DNA of 8,060 nt from Stenotrophomonas sp. GTDB lineage: Bacteria; Pseudomonadota; Gammaproteobacteria; Xanthomonadales; Xanthomonadaceae. The notes under the pieces are model-generated. The model was not told where the DNA came from and ran no database searches. It was given only the letters and a program-made list of their open reading frames with translations. This document shows positions 1 through 5,705 of this stretch, in pieces. The stretch spans positions 976 through 9,035 of the forward strand of contig DMZT01000441.1 in assembly GCA_003484865.1 (NCBI GenBank). Direction: 5' to 3'. Numbering within the stretch: position 1 is the first letter of the stretch; every line of letters begins with the position of its first letter. A program made the position numbers and the translations under genes.

Positions 1-581
1 GGCTGGCCGAGTACGGCAACTTCCGCAAGACCGGCACGGTGGTCCGCTTCGTCAACGACATCCTGCTCTCGGCGCCGTCGATCGTGCTGGGCCTGTTCGT
101 CTACACCCTGTACGTGATGCAGACCGGTGGCCAGTTCTCGGCCTTCGCCGGTGCGCTCTCGCTGGCCTTCATCGTGCTGCCGGTGGTGGTACGGACCACG
201 GATGAAATGCTGCGCCTGGTGCCTTCGCAGATGCGCGAAGCGGCGCTGTCGCTGGGCATCCCGCAGTGGAAGGTGACGGTGCAGGTGCTGTACCGCAGCG
301 CCGCCGCCGGCATCGTGACCGGCATCCTGCTGGCGCTGGCCCGCATCTCCGGTGAAACCGCCCCGCTGCTGTTCACCGCCTTCGGCAACCAGTACTGGAA
401 CAGCAACGTGTTCCAGCCGATGGCCTCGGTGCCGGTGGTGATGAACCAGTTTGCCGGCAGCCCCTACGAATCCTGGCAGGTGCTGGCCTGGGCCGGCGCG
501 CTGGTGCTGACCGTGTTCGTGCTGCTGGTCAGCCTTTCCGCGCGCGGCATCCTGCTGCGCAACCGTATCTCCCATGACTGA
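1..581 (+). CDS. pstA: Phosphate ABC transporter permease PstA (3' part, 5' end outside window)
   Basis: This is the C-terminal part of one of the two membrane permeases of the high-affinity phosphate importer PstSCAB in the inner membrane. The frame is open from base 3 (LAEYGNF...) to the TGA at 579-581, so the gene starts before the window; the GTG at 39 is an internal valine, not a start. About 192 residues are visible. Four hydrophobic membrane segments can be seen: around [18 protein letters not shown], around [12 protein letters not shown], around [11 protein letters not shown] and a last one near the C-terminus. Between the second and third lies the EAA-type cytoplasmic loop that contacts the ATPase ([10 protein letters not shown]). 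The sequence [12 protein letters not shown] and the segment with [17 protein letters not shown] are typical of PstA. The gene overlaps pstB by 8 nt (ATGACTGA), which suggests translational coupling. pstS and pstC are expected just upstream. Confidence 0.95.
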   Translation, partial: LAEYGNFRKTGTVVRFVNDILLSAPSIVLGLFVYTLYVMQTGGQFSAFAGALSLAFIVLPVVVRTTDEMLRLVPSQMREAALSLGIPQWKVTVQVLYRSAAAGIVTGILLALARISGETAPLLFTAFGNQYWNSNVFQPMASVPVVMNQFAGSPYESWQVLAWAGALVLTVFVLLVSLSARGILLRNRISHD

Positions 582-1434
582 CCTTTCCACGGACATCGCC
601 ATGAACGATCTCTCCAACGCCGTGCCGATGCAGCGCATCGTGGTCCCGGCTTCGCATGAAAGCCTGCACACCCCGGCGCCGATCAAGCTGGCCGCACGCG
701 GGCTGGATTTCTACTACGACAAGTTCCATGCGCTGAAGGGCATCGACCTGGAGATTCCGGAAAAGCGCGTCACCGCGCTGATCGGTCCCTCCGGCTGCGG
801 CAAGTCCACCCTGCTGCGCATCTTCAACCGCATCTACGCGCTGTACCCCAAGCTGGAAGCGCGGGGTGAAGTGATGCTGGACGGGGAGAACATCCTCTCG
901 CCGAAGTACCCGATGAACCGCCTCCGCAGCAAGGTCGGCATGGTGTTCCAGAAGCCGGTGCCGTTCCCGATGACCATCTTCGAGAACGTGGCCTACGGCA
1001 TCCGCCACCACGAGAAGCTTTCCAAGTCGGAGATGACCGATCGCGTCGAGCAGGCCCTGCGCCAGGGCGCACTGTGGGACGAGGTGAAGGACAAGCTCAA
1101 CCAGAGCGCGCTGGGCCTGTCCGGTGGCCAGCAGCAGCGTCTGTGCATCGCCCGCGCCGTGGCCCTGCGCCCGGACGTGCTGCTGCTCGACGAGCCGACC
1201 TCCGCGCTGGACCCGATCTCCACCAGCCGCATCGAGCAGCTGGTCGAAGAGCTCAAGCACGATTACACGATCGTGATCGTGACCCACAACATGCAGCAGG
1301 CCGCGCGCGTGTCCGATTACACCGCCTTCATGTACCTGGGCGACCTGATCGAGCACGACCGCACCGAAGTGATCTTCTCGCAGCCCAACAAGCAGCAGAC
1401 CGAGGATTACATCACCGGTCGTTTCGGTTGATCG
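574..1434 (+). CDS. pstB: Phosphate ABC transporter ATP-binding protein PstB
   Basis: This is the cytoplasmic ATPase that powers phosphate import through PstC/PstA. All ABC motifs are present: Walker [10 protein letters not shown] (residues 71-79), Q-loop VFQ (Gln126), signature LSGGQQQR (182-189), Walker B LLLDEP (203-208) and H-loop His238 in VTHN. The PstB-like text around the Q-loop ([21 protein letters not shown]) and the end EDYITGRFG identify the subfamily. The product is 285 aa, about 25 longer than the usual ~257-260, and the excess is an N-terminal tail. The start at 574 is chosen because it overlaps the pstA stop in ATGACTGA; no clear Shine-Dalgarno precedes it. The in-frame ATG at 601 (MNDLSNAV) would remove nine residues and cannot be excluded. 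The stop is TGA at 1432-1434. phoU follows after 62 nt. Confidence 0.96.
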
Positions 1435-1459
1435 GTGCTGTTCCCTCACCAAATGTCCC

Positions 1460-1482
1460 AGCCAGGCACGGCCTGGCTCTAC
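1460..1482 (-). repeat. SMAG-like GTAG palindromic repeat (REP family)
   Basis: Read on the minus strand from 1482, the sequence is GTAG followed by a perfect 8-bp stem (AGCCAGGC / GCCTGGCT) around a 3-nt loop. On the + strand the arms are 1460-1467 and 1471-1478. A GTAG tetranucleotide directly ahead of a short G/C-rich palindrome is the hallmark, as I remember it, of the abundant SMAG repeats of Stenotrophomonas maltophilia, which belong to the REP class mobilised by RAYT transposases. It occupies the 62-nt gap between pstB and phoU. In the transcript it would fold into a hairpin with no T-run, so it might act as a processing or stability element rather than a terminator. Family assignment is by memory of the consensus. 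Confidence 0.6.
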
Positions 1483-1496
1483 CCGGATTGCAGACC

Positions 1497-2204
1497 ATGA
1501 ATCTTCCCAACGACCACATCGTCAAGAGCTACGACGAAGAGCAGCAGCGCCTGGTGGCCGAGATCGTGCGCATGGGCGAGATGGCCGTCGCGCAGCTGGA
1601 GGCGTCCATGGACGTCATCGAGAAGCGCGACGAGAACGCCGCCCAGCGCATCATCGCCAACGATGAAGCCATCGACCAGCTTGAGCAGCACATCAGCCAC
1701 GACGTGATGCGCCTGGCGCTGCGCGGGCCGATGGCACGCGACCTGCGCGAGATCCTGGCCGGCCTGCGCATTCCGGCCGACATCGAACGCATCGGCGATT
1801 ACGCCGCCAACGTGGCCAAGCGCTCGATCGCCCTGAGCAAGGTGCCACCGCTGCCGCAGATCCAGGGGCTGCGCGCCCTGGGCCGACTGGCCGCACAGCA
1901 GGTGCGCCGCGCGATCGAGGCCTACCGCGACAACGACGCCGCCGCGGCGCTGGAACTGCGCGACGATGACGCCCGCCTGGACGCGCAGTACACCGCGCTG
2001 TTCCGCGAGCTGCTGACGTACATGATGGAAGACCCGCGCAACATCACCCCGTGCACCCACCTGCTGTTCATGGCCAAGAACCTGGAGCGCGTGGGCGACC
2101 ATGCCACCAACATCGCCGAGAACGTGTGGTTCCTGGTGCATGGCGAGCAGGCGCTGCCGCCGCGCGAGAAGCGCGACGAGACCAGCAGTACCGATCACGT
2201 CTGA
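1497..2204 (+). CDS. phoU: Phosphate signalling complex protein PhoU
   Basis: PhoU is the cytoplasmic negative regulator that links the Pst transporter to the PhoR/PhoB two-component system. It keeps the Pho regulon off when phosphate is plentiful. The 235-aa length fits the family (~235-241). Two homologous helical-bundle repeats each carry the metal-binding E-x3-D motif: ERIGDYAANVAKR (residues 97-109) and ERVGDHATNIAEN (197-209). The conserved RDLREILAGLRIPADIERIGD stretch spans residues 81-101. The ATG at 1497 is chosen because the product then begins MNLPNDHIVKSYDEE at the usual PhoU N-terminus. The same frame is open much further upstream, but there it only shadows pstB. The ribosome-binding site is weak (GGA at about 1485). 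It is the last gene of the pst operon and is followed by a terminator. Confidence 0.95.
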   Translation: MNLPNDHIVKSYDEEQQRLVAEIVRMGEMAVAQLEASMDVIEKRDENAAQRIIANDEAIDQLEQHISHDVMRLALRGPMARDLREILAGLRIPADIERIGDYAANVAKRSIALSKVPPLPQIQGLRALGRLAAQQVRRAIEAYRDNDAAAALELRDDDARLDAQYTALFRELLTYMMEDPRNITPCTHLLFMAKNLERVGDHATNIAENVWFLVHGEQALPPREKRDETSSTDHV

Positions 2205-2228
2205 GCGCGTGCTTCCGAAGTGGAACGC

Positions 2229-2261
2229 AAAAGCCGCTGCCTTCGGGTGGCGGCTTTTTTT
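2229..2261 (+). terminator. Intrinsic terminator of the pst-phoU operon
   Basis: A 13-bp stem has arms at 2229-2241 and 2246-2258. It contains two G-U wobbles and is closed by a UUCG tetraloop inside a C-G pair. It runs into seven consecutive T residues (2255-2261). It lies 25 nt after the phoU stop. The A-rich left foot pairs with the T-run, so it may also work partly in the opposite direction. It separates the Pst genes from the RiPP operon. Confidence 0.93.
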
Positions 2262-2499
2262 GTGACTGGAAAGTCCTGGCTCGGTGAGGGCGCTGCAGGT
2301 GTCTCCGTTCAAGCCTTGACGCGAGCGTCAGGGCCCCGAAGCGGCCGACCCACTTGCCGCTGAGGAATGCGGCACTGCACTTCACGAAACGTTGAATCCT
2401 GTGTGAGGATTCGATGAGCCGGGCCGGGCCACCATGGCCGCACCTGCTGCCCCCACGCAGCCATCCCGGGCCCCGGCCCATTCCAAGGAGCGTTACCCG
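2262..2499 (+). promoter_or_regulatory. Leader/promoter region of the EGKCG-peptide operon with three inverted repeats
   Basis: These 238 nt hold no supported gene. They should contain the promoter of the downstream operon, because the phoU terminator lies just before. Three inverted repeats are visible. The first is TGACGC-GA-GCGTCA at 2317-2330, extendable to 2314-2333. The second is TGCCGC...GCGGCA at 2355-2360/2369-2374. The third is GAATCCT-GTGTG-AGGATTC at 2394-2412, extendable with a wobble to 2392-2414. I could not identify a convincing -35/-10 pair: TTGACG at 2316 and TTGAAT at 2392 resemble sigma70 -35 boxes but have no good -10 at 16-18 nt. An ECF-sigma or metal-regulator-controlled promoter is possible but unproven. 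Confidence 0.45.
2485..2490 (+). promoter_or_regulatory. Ribosome-binding site of the EGKCG peptide gene
   Basis: AAGGAG lies 9 nt before the ATG at 2500. It is a near-consensus Shine-Dalgarno and the strongest in the window. It decides the start against the in-frame ATG at 2434, which lacks one. A strong site suits a small peptide expected in excess over its modifying enzymes. Confidence 0.88.
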
Positions 2500-2859
2500 A
2501 TGAGCACACCCACCCGTTCGCTGTCCCTGCTGGCGGCCACTGCGCTGGCCGCAGGCCTGGGCGTCACCGCCTCGGCATCCGCCTTGAGCATGACCGAGCT
2601 GGCCCAAGGCTACCTGGTGGCTGGCCAGGCAGCGACCAAGGCCGGCGAAGGCAAGTGCGGCGCGCATGGCGACAAGGCCGGCACCAAGGCAGGCGACAAG
2701 ACCGCGACCACCGGTGCCAAGGCCGCCGAAGGCAAGTGCGGGGAAGGCAAGTGCGGCGCCGACAAGGGCAAGGCTGCCGGCGCCAAGGCAACGACCGCTG
2801 GCGACAAGAAGGCAGCGGAAGGCAAATGCGGCGAAGGCAAGTGCGGTGCCAAGCACTGA
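2500..2859 (+). CDS. bufA: Bufferin/HvfA-type RiPP precursor peptide with five EGKCG motifs
   Basis: This 119-aa peptide is the probable substrate of the neighbouring DUF692 oxidase. Residues 1-28 look like a Sec signal peptide: MSTPTR, then a hydrophobic stretch ([14 protein letters not shown]) and a cleavage-like ASA|LS at 28/29. The segment [12 protein letters not shown] (31-42) resembles the conserved region in front of the motifs in HvfA-like peptides and may be the recognition part. EGKCG occurs at residues 50-54, 77-81, 82-86, 107-111 and 112-116, separated by Lys/Ala/Gly/Thr/Asp-rich linkers. All five cysteines (53, 80, 85, 110, 115) lie in these motifs. In characterised relatives (bufferins of Caulobacter, HvfA of Haemophilus) EGKCG cysteines are oxidised to copper-binding groups, so a periplasmic copper-buffering role is inferred here. 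The start is set by AAGGAG at 2485 and the signal peptide. It is not the DUF2282 precursor type, which has different cysteine contexts. Confidence 0.88.
   Translation: MSTPTRSLSLLAATALAAGLGVTASASALSMTELAQGYLVAGQAATKAGEGKCGAHGDKAGTKAGDKTATTGAKAAEGKCGEGKCGADKGKAAGAKATTAGDKKAAEGKCGEGKCGAKH
2833..2837 (+). promoter_or_regulatory. Probable ribosome-binding site of the DUF692 gene, inside the precursor's last EGKCG motif
   Basis: GAAGG lies 8 nt before the GTG at 2846. These bases are also part of the Glu-Gly codons of the fifth EGKCG motif of the preceding gene. The same GAAGGC occurs in the other motifs, but only here is it at correct distance from a start codon of the oxidase frame. Confidence 0.55.
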
Positions 2860-3718
2860 CGCCTTCGCCACTGGCCTGGCCCGGTCGCCGCTGCCTGCGG
2901 CGGCGACCGGACTGGGTTTGCGCCGCGCCCTGCTGCAGGACCTGCGTGACGCGCCCGCCGGCGATATCGACTTCCTCGAATGCGCGCCGGAAAACTGGAT
3001 CGGTATCGGTGGGCCGGCCGGCGACGCACTCGCCGAACTGGCCACGCGCCACCCGCTGACCTGCCATGGGCTGTCGCTCTCGCTGGGCAGCACCGCGCCG
3101 CTGGATACCGTGCTGCTGGAACAGGTAGGACGTTTCCTGGCGCGGCACAACGTGCCGCTGTACAGCGAACACCTGAGCTACTGCAGTGATGAAGGTCACC
3201 TCTACGATCTCCTGCCGATCCCCTTCACCGACGAGGCCGTACGCCACACTGCATCACGCATCGCCCGCGTGCAGGACCTGCTGGGCCGGCGCATTGCCGT
3301 GGAGAACGTGTCCTACTACCTCGCCCCGGAACCGGCCATGGACGAACTGGCCTTCACCAATGCCGTGCTGGCCGAGGCCGATTGCGATCTGCTGCTGGAC
3401 GTCAACAATGTCTACGTCAACGCCTGCAACCACGGCTACGACGCCGATGCGTTCATCGCCGGGCTGCCGGCCGCCCGCATCGTGTGCCTGCATGTCGCCG
3501 GCCATCTGGACGAGGCGCCCGATCTGAAGATCGACACCCATGGCAGCGCGGTGATCGATCCGGTCTGGGACCTGCTCGCCCGCACCTATGCGCGCATCGG
3601 TGCACGCCCGACGCTGCTGGAACGTGATTTCAATTTTCCGCCGTATGCCGAACTACGCGGCGAACTGCAGCACATCCGCCAGCTGATGGCCGCCCATGCC
3701 GGGAACGGACATGACTGA
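2846..3718 (+). CDS. bufB: DUF692 multinuclear non-heme iron oxidase (MNIO), bufferin-maturing enzyme
   Basis: This is the predicted RiPP-modifying oxidase of the operon, related to MbnB and HvfB, cytoplasmic and iron-dependent. In studied relatives it converts peptide cysteines with O2. The 290-aa product has the family's length and its motifs in order: [10 protein letters not shown] (44-53), [10 protein letters not shown] (73-82), SEHLSYCS (107-114), ENVSYYL (153-159), [12 protein letters not shown] (182-193), HVAGH (216-220), DTHG (230-233) and LLERDFN (257-263). The conserved His, Asp, Asn and Glu residues within them are the expected metal ligands; assignment is by family knowledge. No in-frame ATG exists near the conserved N-terminus, so GTG 2846 is chosen: GAAGG lies 8 nt upstream and it leaves 21 residues before TGLGLRR. 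TTG at 2918 is a weaker alternative. It overlaps the precursor gene by 14 nt and the next gene by 8 nt. Confidence 0.93.
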   Translation: MPSTDAFATGLARSPLPAAATGLGLRRALLQDLRDAPAGDIDFLECAPENWIGIGGPAGDALAELATRHPLTCHGLSLSLGSTAPLDTVLLEQVGRFLARHNVPLYSEHLSYCSDEGHLYDLLPIPFTDEAVRHTASRIARVQDLLGRRIAVENVSYYLAPEPAMDELAFTNAVLAEADCDLLLDVNNVYVNACNHGYDADAFIAGLPAARIVCLHVAGHLDEAPDLKIDTHGSAVIDPVWDLLARTYARIGARPTLLERDFNFPPYAELRGELQHIRQLMAAHAGNGHD

Positions 3719-4466
3719 CGCCCCGGCGCGCCTGCACGCACAGCAGAGAGCGTTCACCGCGCATCTGCGCGACCCGGACCATATCGCCGCACCCGAGGGC
3801 ATGGACCCGCGCCGGCTGGCCATCTACCAGCGGTTGGTCTTCAACACTGTGCTGGGGCTGCTCGGCAACGGTTTCCCGGTATGCGTCCAGCTGCTGGGTG
3901 ACACGGCGTGGGCCACCCTGGTCCGGCGCTTCTTTGCCGGCCACCCGGCGCAGACGCCGTTGTTCACCGAACTGGCCGCCGAGTTCGTGCAGTGGCTGCA
4001 CCATCAAGCCGCGCTGCCGCACCCGGCGTTGGCCGAACTGGCCCATTACGAGTGGGTGGAAACGGCCCTCTACCAGTTGGACGCGCAGCCCCTGCCGCCC
4101 TCACCGGGCATGGACCCCATGCACGCGTCGCTGCAGCGCTCGCCGCTGGCCTGGCCACTGCTCTATCAGTGGCCGGTGCATCGGCTCGGCGCCGATGACG
4201 CGCCTTCCCAGCCGGCCCCCGAGCCGACCGGGCTGCTGGTCCGGCGCGACCCTGATGGCCAGGTCCGCTTCGCCGTGGTCAGCCCCATGGCCGCACGGTT
4301 GCTGGAGCAGATCGGCCAGCACCCCGGCAGCACAGGGGCCACTTACCTGCAGCAGCTCGCGCAGACGCACGGCATGGCGGCCGATGCCTTGCGCCTGCCC
4401 GGCGCCGCCCTGCTGCGCCAATTCCACGACAACGGCGTGATCGGGCCCGCTGCGCCCGCCACCTGA
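3711..4466 (+). CDS. bufC: DUF2063 (putative DNA-binding domain) protein, MNIO partner BufC/HvfC-like
   Basis: This 251-aa protein carries the DUF2063 signature in its N-terminal helical half: [12 protein letters not shown] (11-22), [20 protein letters not shown] (38-57), [15 protein letters not shown] (61-75), [12 protein letters not shown] (81-92) and [12 protein letters not shown] (109-120). The family was named as DNA-binding, but next to DUF692 genes its members act as the partner that helps the oxidase bind or present the precursor; that is known for HvfC/MbnC-like systems and inferred here. The C-terminal part (about 145-245) is less conserved and contains a possible winged-helix-like end ([12 protein letters not shown] ... 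[11 protein letters not shown]). The ATG at 3711 overlaps the oxidase stop in ATGACTGA, which favours translational coupling. An in-frame ATG at 3696 would add five residues (MPGTD) and has no better ribosome-binding site. Confidence 0.9.
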   Translation: MTDAPARLHAQQRAFTAHLRDPDHIAAPEGMDPRRLAIYQRLVFNTVLGLLGNGFPVCVQLLGDTAWATLVRRFFAGHPAQTPLFTELAAEFVQWLHHQAALPHPALAELAHYEWVETALYQLDAQPLPPSPGMDPMHASLQRSPLAWPLLYQWPVHRLGADDAPSQPAPEPTGLLVRRDPDGQVRFAVVSPMAARLLEQIGQHPGSTGATYLQQLAQTHGMAADALRLPGAALLRQFHDNGVIGPAAPAT

Positions 4467-4490
4467 CCCTTCCACACAGGAATCGCATCG

Positions 4491-5000
4491 ATGAAGTCAC
4501 CGCCCCTGCTCGCCCTGCGCGACCGGCTGGATCGCCTCGGCCCGTGGTTGGCCCCGCTCGGCCTGCGCCTGCTGATGGGCTGGGAGTATTTCGAGTCCGG
4601 CCGTGAAAAACTGCGTGGCCAGAACTGGTTCGAGGACCTGCAGCAGGCGTTCCCGTTTCCGTTCGATCAGCTGCCGGCCACCCTCAACTGGCAGCTGGCC
4701 ACCTGGTTCGAGCTGGTTGGCGCAGTCTGCCTGCTGCTCGGGCTGGGGACCCGCCTGGCCGCCAGCTGCCTGCTCGTGCTGACCGTGGTCGCCACCGCCG
4801 CCGTGCACTGGCCGATGCACTGGGATGGTCTGGCCGAGCTGGCGATGGGCTATGTCATCACCGATCAGGGCTTTGGCAACTTCAAACTGCCGCTGCTGTT
4901 CCTGGCCATGCTGCTGCCTCTGGCCGTGCAGGGCGCGGGCCCGTTGAGCCTGGATCACCTGCTGCGCCGCGGCCGCGGGCGTCCCCCTGCCCTGGCCTGA
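4491..5000 (+). CDS. DoxX-family membrane protein, fourth gene of the bufferin-type operon
   Basis: This 169-aa polytopic inner-membrane protein has about four hydrophobic helices: near 20-34, 68-86, 89-106 and 131-148. DoxX hallmarks are [16 protein letters not shown] (26-41), a loop with [14 protein letters not shown] (45-58), [19 protein letters not shown] (73-91) and the end [11 protein letters not shown] (150-160). DoxX proteins commonly close DUF692/DUF2063 operons; their exact role there is not established, with redox support or export as possibilities. The luminal or membrane-edge sequence HWPMHW (106-111) has His and Met side chains that could bind copper, which is speculation. CAGGAA (4477-4482) lies 8 nt before the ATG, a good ribosome-binding site. 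The gap from the preceding gene is 24 nt, so co-transcription is likely. Confidence 0.9.
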   Translation: MKSPPLLALRDRLDRLGPWLAPLGLRLLMGWEYFESGREKLRGQNWFEDLQQAFPFPFDQLPATLNWQLATWFELVGAVCLLLGLGTRLAASCLLVLTVVATAAVHWPMHWDGLAELAMGYVITDQGFGNFKLPLLFLAMLLPLAVQGAGPLSLDHLLRRGRGRPPALA

Positions 5001-5010
5001 GCGCAGGGGG
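4983..5010 (+). repeat. Hairpin spanning the stop codon of the DoxX gene
   Basis: CCCCCTGC (4983-4990) and GCAGGGGG (5003-5010) form a perfect 8-bp stem around a 12-nt loop that contains the TGA stop. No T-run follows, so it is not a classical intrinsic terminator. It could protect the 3' end of the operon mRNA or mark a weak stop before rnt. In such GC-rich DNA chance cannot be excluded. Confidence 0.4.
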
Positions 5011-5024
5011 GGTACAGGCCGCTC

Positions 5025-5033
5025 TGCTAAACT
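5025..5033 (+). promoter_or_regulatory. Extended -10-like promoter element of rnt (leaderless)
   Basis: TGCTAAACT contains the TGn extension followed by TAAACT (four of six matches to TATAAT). The hexamer ends 7 nt before the A of the rnt ATG at 5040, so transcription would begin on or next to the start codon. No recognisable -35 box and no Shine-Dalgarno precede the ATG. Confidence 0.45.
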
Positions 5034-5039
5034 GGTGCG

Positions 5040-5699
5040 ATGACTGACGACCTCCCCCGCTCCGACGCGCCGGCTGCTGCCGACGCACTGCCCGCTGCTG
5101 CCCAGCGCTTGATGGCAACCCGCTTCCGCGGCTTCCTGCCGGTGGCGGTGGACGTGGAGACCGGTGGATTCGATTCTGATCGCCACGCCCTGCTGGAGAT
5201 CGCCGCCGTTCCGATCGAGATGGACGAGAACGGCCTGCTCTATCCCGGCCAGACCGCCAGCGCCCACGTGGTGCCGGCCGAAGGCCTGGAGATCGATCCC
5301 AAATCGCTGGAAATCACCGGGATCATCCTGGATCACCCGTTCCGGCTGGCCAAGGTCGAGCGCGATGCGCTGGACCACATCTTTGCCCCGATCCGGGCGG
5401 CGATGAAAAAGTACGGTTGCCAGCGCGCGATCCTGGTCGGGCACAACGCCCACTTCGATCTGGGCTTCGTCAATGCGGCCGTCAATCGTACCGGCCACAA
5501 GCGCAACCCGTTCCATCCCTTCAGCGTGTTCGACACCGTCACCCTCGGCGGCATCGCCTACGGGCAGACCGTACTGGCACGCGCCGCCACCGCCGCCGGG
5601 CTGGGCTGGGATGCCGATGAAGCGCACAGCGCGGTGTACGACACCGAGCAGACCGCCAAACTGTTCTGCAAGGTCGCCAACAGCTGGCCGCGCCCCTGA
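5040..5699 (+). CDS. rnt: Ribonuclease T (DEDDh 3'-5' exoribonuclease)
   Basis: RNase T trims 3' ends of tRNAs and other stable RNAs and takes part in tRNA end turnover; it acts as a dimer in the cytoplasm. The five catalytic DEDDh residues are in place: Asp38 and Glu40 in [11 protein letters not shown], Asp140 in [10 protein letters not shown], His196 and Asp201 in [16 protein letters not shown]. They sit a constant 15 residues after the E. coli positions (23, 25, 125, 181, 186), so the core is collinear and the extra length is an N-terminal tail rich in Ala, Asp and Pro. Total length is 219 aa against 215 in E. coli, with a shorter C-terminus. The ATG at 5040 is chosen because the next ATG (5112, residue 25) would cut into the fold. 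The gene is 39 nt from the DoxX gene and its stop is 6 nt from the convergent cyclase gene. Confidence 0.95.
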   Translation: MTDDLPRSDAPAAADALPAAAQRLMATRFRGFLPVAVDVETGGFDSDRHALLEIAAVPIEMDENGLLYPGQTASAHVVPAEGLEIDPKSLEITGIILDHPFRLAKVERDALDHIFAPIRAAMKKYGCQRAILVGHNAHFDLGFVNAAVNRTGHKRNPFHPFSVFDTVTLGGIAYGQTVLARAATAAGLGWDADEAHSAVYDTEQTAKLFCKVANSWPRP

Positions 5700-5705
5700 G
5701 CAGCA

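Noticed and set aside
1074..1496. Upstream extension of the phoU frame
   Set aside because: It lies within pstB in another frame and reads as Arg/Ala/Pro-rich shadow; PhoU homology starts at the ATG at 1497.
2316..2344. TTGACG as a sigma70 -35 box for the RiPP operon
   Set aside because: No acceptable -10 lies 16-18 nt downstream, and the bases are part of an inverted repeat that explains them equally well.
2434..2499. Upstream in-frame ATG extending the EGKCG peptide by 22 residues
   Set aside because: It has no Shine-Dalgarno and would bury the signal peptide behind a Pro/Ala-rich tail; AAGGAG at 2485 clearly supports the ATG at 2500.
2666..2845. In-frame ATG giving the DUF692 protein a 60-residue N-terminal extension
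   Set aside because: The extra residues are an Arg/Pro/Ala-rich out-of-frame reading of the peptide gene and match nothing in the DUF692 family; the normal family length is reached from GTG 2846.
2647..2847. DNA repeats in the peptide gene as a CRISPR-like or satellite array
   Set aside because: The repeats are in frame, coding, of uneven spacing and fully explained by the EGKCG protein motifs.
2500..2859. Reading the EGKCG peptide as a metallothionein or as a DUF2282 protein
   Set aside because: A signal peptide, regular EGKCG spacing and adjacent DUF692/DUF2063 genes fit a modified RiPP precursor better than a cytosolic metallothionein; the DUF2282 cysteine contexts are absent.
4497..5627. 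Long open minus-strand frame (376 codons) opposite the DoxX and rnt genes, and similar ones at 529-1452, 1479-2312 and 2068-3150
   Set aside because: They are antisense to well-supported genes, are rich in His, Gln, Arg and Gly as expected for GC-rich shadow frames, and show no family motifs.
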